A stretch of 64,000 nucleotides of DNA, from assembly GCA_000149265.1 (NCBI GenBank), contig CH003337.1:63828-127827 (forward strand). Reading direction: 5' to 3'. Position numbers and translations under genes: made by a program. The stretch's first letter is position 1. Every line of letters starts with the position of its first letter. This DNA comes from Ciona savignyi (lineage: Eukaryota > Chordata > Ascidiacea > Phlebobranchia > Cionidae). Positions 59,401 to 64,000 of the stretch are shown piece after piece. The notes under the pieces were generated by a model. The model ran no database searches and was not told the origin of the DNA. It saw only the letters and a program-made list of their open reading frames with translations.

Positions 59401-62400
59401 TTATCTAGAAGGTGTATAATGTATAAATCAATAAAAGGTAATTAGTCCTAGATAAAATCTTACAGTATGCGTATCTGGTATCCTTTCAGCTTGCTTTCCA
59501 AACATGAAGTCTTTCTTCTTCTTTCCAAACATTTCTTTGCTGAATATTTCATAAATCCCTTTTCCGTTAAACACCGCTATCTTGGGTTTGTAGAGTTTGA
59601 TTTTCTCGATTAACTCTTTGCCGCCTTCACGAATCTCCTTGCTGGAATTTACCATGATTCAGCGAAAATGATGGACATGATTTAGCGGAAAAAAGGTGTG
59701 ATGTTTGTCACTAACCCACACAACCACACTGACATAATATATATTTAAGTTATGGTGGGAAATTATGCATGAAATTGTAAGAGAGTCTGAGCAAAAATAT
59801 ATCATTGACAATGGAGTACAGCATTAAGTTTTAACATGAAAAATAAGATAATGCTTCGGTTTTGTTTGATCAACCAATTCTTAAATGATTATTCAGGCAA
59901 AAACCACCTGATAATCTAAATTGAAAGTAAAATTTGAAAAGCATTATAAAATTGAACAGAGGTAACGTTCATGCATTAAACTAAAGCAATACAACACAGG
60001 ACACCACACCATTTGGACTTAACAAGGCGGTAACACCACATAGATTAGGTTACCTTGATAAGTCTTTAGCAGATGGTGTGGTGCGCTGTACAATGGTGGA
60101 AAATCCAATTCCATATTCCATTAAATCTATGTCATTGTCAGATGTGAGGTGTCGGTCCACCAGGCCGGACATGTTTATGCATTTCCCTACATATAATAAT
60201 ATGAGTAAATACAATGAATGCAAATGTTCAATGCCAAAATATCGTTGGAAGGTTTAGGAGTATTTGCATTTATAAAAATGTCCCAATTAAGTGTCAATGG
60301 TTGTAATGTATGTACCCATTTAACCTCTCCCAAACGATATTTTGCCACTATATACCTCGATAAATCCTTACTCCCTGGCGTAGTTCTCGCCACAATATTC
60401 GTAAATCCTATCCCATAGTCGAGTGCCATGTAATCTTGCATGCCAGTTAGAGGCTCGGGTATAAGACCGGATAAATACAAGCATTTCCCTGCACCCATAA
60501 AATGACGGTTACTTCATGTGGATATTGTTCAAAAGCTTCCCATTTAATAGAAAGCAAAAGGATAACTAAGTTATATTTCCAGCAATGAAAAAGTAGAATC
60601 TTGAACCTAATTTTGCTTGCCATGACTCATAATGGTGTATTTTGAGTCTTGATACTAAAACTGTCGATTAAACATTTCTTTTATCTTCCCAATGTCAATG
60701 AGTCACTGTTTTTGTAATAAATGTTGATGGAAGTAATCGTGTAAACGTCAAGAGGCTGTGCTTTACCCAACAAACACTTTAAACCCTGTAGGCTGTAGCC
60801 GTCTAGAGCCAATTTTAATTTAGTTATAACAATTTACTTCCCTCTTACATTTATAATATTAAATTACCAATTCCATAAACACTACAAATTAACCGAAAAA
60901 CAATTTCCATCTGGTAAATCCCATAGTATATTCTATTCACAGACATTGTTACACTTATAATCACATAATCACCTCTATTTTAAAAATAATCCAACTACAC
61001 CTTAGCACAAAACAACCTACAAGTCACACTTTGTCTACAATAACTAGTTTCAACAAGAACTGTAACAAAATATACAACGAACTCACAGAAATGGTTTCCT
61101 GGCCCAGCGTAATGATGGCCTTTATAAGCTGCAAATAAGCCAGGGTTGATTCCAATCTGAAAACAGAACTTCATATTAATGAATGAATTTCTCACAAGTG
61201 TTATATCCCGCAAACTATGTTTACACAACAGTGTCGTGGTCGTAGGTGAAAAGGTATTCCTTCGTTGCATAAAAACCGGAATTGACTTGAAACAGAATTT
61301 TAACGTTGTGTTTCATAATGTCATAAAACAACTTTGAATTAACCAAACGAATTTCTCGCAATTATGTACTGGTAAAGCACATTTAGTTTAGTTTTGTTTC
61401 CACGTTGAAAACACGCAGCAGGACCTACACAACAGGGAGGTGGGTTATGAGGGATTCCTTGTCATATGGAAAGGAACTGTACAGTTACACAAGGCCACAA
61501 TGATGTGAATCATTCATCTGTATGTCTTACGACAACTTCGCTAAGTGGTCTGTGATCTATGATTCATTCATTAAATATTCTCACAATCAGAATGTCCAGT
61601 CCCTCCTTGATTCGATCCGGCAAAAACCTTGTCATCAGTTCTTCTTTTGTTACTCCTTTGAACCTGAACAGATTCGTCATGTTAATATAACCTCAAAATG
61701 GAAGCATTGGATTGTAGATATGCTTTGGTCTTGATAGACCATATTGAGCATGGACTAATAAGTAATAAGTAAAAATTAGGTAAAATAATATTAGTAAAAT
61801 AAAAATTTAATAAGTAAAATAAAAACTATAATGTCCCTATTTAACTTAAAATCCTCACACTACAAAAAACAGTAAACCACTATAGGCATGTGGTAACTGA
61901 CAATTGTCCATGTCATATTATACCCTGTGTTTGTTATCCAGAGGCATAGTTATTTTATACCCAGCGATAAATCCACTTTTTAACACCTACCACCCATAAC
62001 ACAAAAACCTATATAGTTAACCATATGACTGTTGTCTCTGGCAGTTGATTCAAGAAATAGAACATTATATTAGACCATAAGATTGTTTACCACCCATTAC
62101 ACAACATTCTTGGAAGATGATATACAGGATAGGATATGATACTTATGTCTATCCCAGTGAATGGAAAAAAGCAATTGGCATTTAACACACAGGCAATCGT
62201 CGGATCACCTCACCCCCACTGTCAGGTTAACGAGCTATTGCAGTGTGTTGTGTATCAATCAAACAATCCTTTAATTGGGTAGAACCCATTAATCCACTGG
62301 GTTCAAATGTTAAGTGCCTTACCCAAGATCAACCGACTAGCTAGCGACCAGTTTCGAACCATTCAGCTCAAAGGTGACATACCAACCGACAAAGCTAATC

Positions 62401-62576
62401 AGTCAAACATATAATGGCCATTTGTTAAAATAAATTTACCGGTCTACAGTCCGCTTGGTTTTTTTCAAGGTATCAGTGATTTTGGTTTGTTTGGAAGGTG
62501 TACCGTCTTGTTCAGATTTAACTTTTGGTGGCCTGCCTCGTTTCTTAACTCCAGTTCCATTTTGTAACGTAGTCAT
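56446..62576 (-). CDS. TDG: G/T-mismatch thymine DNA glycosylase
   Basis: Nuclear base-excision enzyme removing T or U opposite G and oxidised 5-methylcytosine. Minus-strand exons: 62593-62440, 61663-61585, 61156-61087, 60488-60356 or 60186-60054, 59641-59464, 59083-58912, 58415-58284, 57414-57270 and 56917-56446. With the ATG at 62576 and one of the two 133-nt exons, the frame closes at 505 residues. N-terminus: an AT-hook-like [10 protein letters not shown], then [13 protein letters not shown]. Catalytic core: [16 protein letters not shown] with the catalytic Asn; [29 protein letters not shown]; the insertion loop in [18 protein letters not shown]-terminus: IKEE matches a SUMO-acceptor motif at the site used in vertebrate TDG. 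A Ser/Pro/Gln-rich tail follows. An acceptor before 62593 means an upstream 5' exon may exist. Confidence 0.93.
59113..59365 (-). repeat. SINE-A copy in TDG intron
   Basis: Reverse copy from 'gggtataagatattcaggtt' to 'gcttaaaggcttgtgtcc'. Confidence 0.65.
60054..60186 (-). CDS. TDG: TDG alternative exon, version B
   Basis: Also exactly 133 nt with the same phases and intact splice sites. It encodes WKCINMSGL, a different linker ([16 protein letters not shown]), then [19 protein letters not shown]. It is separated from version A by a 169-nt intron. Using both would shift the frame. Confidence 0.85.
60356..60488 (-). CDS. TDG: TDG alternative exon, version A
   Basis: 133 nt, phase 1 in and 2 out. 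It encodes WKCLYLSGL, an acidic linker, then [19 protein letters not shown]. This is the version closer to vertebrate TDG, which has GIGFTN and TTPGSKDLS here. Confidence 0.9.
62127..62405 (-). repeat. SINE-A copy in TDG intron
   Basis: Reverse copy starting 'aggataggatatgatactta' and ending 'aaaggtgacataccaac'; nearly full length. It lies about 35 bases downstream of the 62593-62440 exon donor in gene orientation. Confidence 0.7.
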
Positions 62577-62699
62577 TTGAAAATTGGGTGCTTCTGTATA
62601 AAAACAACACTGTTGAAAACAATCTGAACAGGTTTTTTTATTTATCTTAAGCAATAAATCAATGAAATGACATTGTAGGTTAAGAATCTATAGCTAACA

Positions 62700-64000
62700 A
62701 GTGGCAACACTAAAAGGAGGGAAAAGAAGAAAAAGGAAAACTGCTCGCTAAACTACAAAAATTAAATCTAACCCTGTCCCAAACACTAATCATTATTCCA
62801 GACCTATTGTTAGGGATGCACAATATAGAATTTCGAATCTTTGAGATTCGAATCTCTAGGGATTCGAATCTTTACAAGCAATTTAATAAGAATAGTTAGG
62901 ATTCGAAATTAAAAACGTAAAATATTGGCTGCGATCCAACGCGCAAGAACACGCGTGATGCCGATTATGCAGACGTCAGCGCATCGTTTCAGCAAGCGTG
63001 CGACAGTGGATAACAATGATAAGAAACTTTTGGTGAATCGTCATTGAAGTAAATTCGTAATCTCAAAATTGTAAAATGGCTTCTTCATTCGTATGTAATA
63101 CCCGTAATGCGTTTCTCCATACCGAAAGTGCATCTATCGTGCGAAAGCGTTCATACATTTTCTAAAGCGGTAGCTCGGAAATACAACTTGCATTAAAGCA
63201 CAACAACATTATTCTTATCAGTCGTCCCATACACGTGCATCTTGGACAGACGCGCTTATAACTCACGCACGCACGCACAAAGAAAGTAGGTCAGGTTCGC
63301 CCGGCTGTAATCCCGTGGTTTATCGCACCTTTAAATACGACGCAATTATTCCAAAGGCGGAAGAGTTATTTACAGACTAAACACGTTAGTATTTGCAATA
63401 TATATTTCACTTAAACAACTATGTTTTCAATAAACACAATGAATGATATCCTATGTATTCAATTTAATGATATCCTATGTGTTATTTAGTTAGGTGACTT
63501 TACAGTGATTAATTTATTATACTTATACCAAGGTATAACTGTGTTAAATAGTAAATTAATGTTTAATTGTGCAAGGGCATTAATAGCTAGTCTTGACACC
63601 AAACTGGTGAAATAAAAATTGTCTGGTGTTTGGGAGCATTTTTCTCAGCCATTCATTTCAACAACAACCTACTAGACTATTATCCTCCCTCATGGCAGAT
63701 AGTGTTTAGAGATGTTACATATGATTAAAAAATATGTAATGGTAAAATATTGTTGGACTACATAAATTGCTCTCATCACAGTTTAAAAGCATATGGCTAA
63801 TTCACTATAAATGAGAAAATATATGCACAGCATAGCAAATTTAAATACATGGTAAAACATTCTAGAATAGGATTCGAAATTCTAGATTCGAAATGTATTA
63901 TTCTAGAATATTCTAGAATACCTAACTATCCTATATTGTGCATCCCTACCTATTGTTGACTTTAACTCCAGCCCTTAGACTAACCTTAATGTTATAATCT
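62700..64000. mobile_element. MITE copy split by a hAT element
   Basis: The left end 'ggcaacactaaaaggaggga' starts the MITE. It is interrupted at 62811 and resumes at 63957 ('tgactttaactccagccctt'), running past the window end. Confidence 0.7.
62811..63948. mobile_element. Non-autonomous hAT element, 1.1 kb
   Basis: Perfect terminal inverted repeats TAGGGATGCACAATATA and TATATTGTGCATCCCTA, with a perfect 8-bp duplication CCTATTGT (62803-62810 and 63949-63956). The subterminal regions are rich in 'gattcgaatc' and 'ttctagaata' palindromes. No transposase frame is present. Confidence 0.88.

Noticed and set aside
1..64000. CRISPR arrays, bacterial operons, rRNA or functional tRNA genes
   Set aside because: None seen. 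The tRNA-like sequences are SINE heads with degenerate folds and A-rich or TATCC tails.

Overview
The window looks like a piece of a tunicate genome, most likely Ciona. The basis is AT-rich DNA, compact many-exon genes with short introns, two abundant tRNA-headed SINE-like families, several small hAT-type elements, and gene families typical of chordates. The species call is inference. One assembly gap of 100 N lies at 45038-45137. Gene models were built by hand from splice sites and reading phase, with no transcript evidence.

Layout. 1-4250: no intact gene; SINE copies and a hAT-type element end. 4252-6570: a small Kazal-inhibitor locus with a minus-strand Kazal exon broken by a stop codon, a duplicated promoter/signal-peptide module, and one complete small secreted Kazal-like gene. 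10665-35400 (+): a large adhesion GPCR with signal peptide, PAN/apple-like domain, GAIN domain with cleavable GPS, seven TM helices and a long tail, in about 20 exons. Its 11.2-kb intron 14509-25737 holds, on the opposite strand, a CYP1-like cytochrome P450 (15531-20044 plus an unlocated first exon) and, upstream of it, a dense cluster of AhR/ARNT-type GCGTG cores (23710-24517). 36170-42022 (-): an unrecognised gene of many small exons, probably the 3' part of a longer protein. 46922-47821 (+): a single-exon ADP/ATP carrier. 48254-51354 (+): a rhodopsin-type GPCR with an unusual Cys-rich, signal-peptide-bearing ectodomain and a frame discontinuity between TM1 and TM2. 52348-54877 (+): an MS4A-like four-TM protein in seven exons. 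56446-62593 (-): thymine DNA glycosylase (TDG), with two tandem 133-nt versions of one catalytic-domain exon.

No shared pathway is evident among the neighbours. The observations with most biological content are the TDG exon pair, which reading phase forces to be used one at a time; the xenobiotic-response-like promoter cluster beside a nested CYP1-like gene; the Cys-rich ectodomain GPCR; and the duplicated leader module of the Kazal gene. Mobile elements with readable ends and target-site duplications lie at 37656-37963, 42251-43573, 45860-46154 and 62811-63948.
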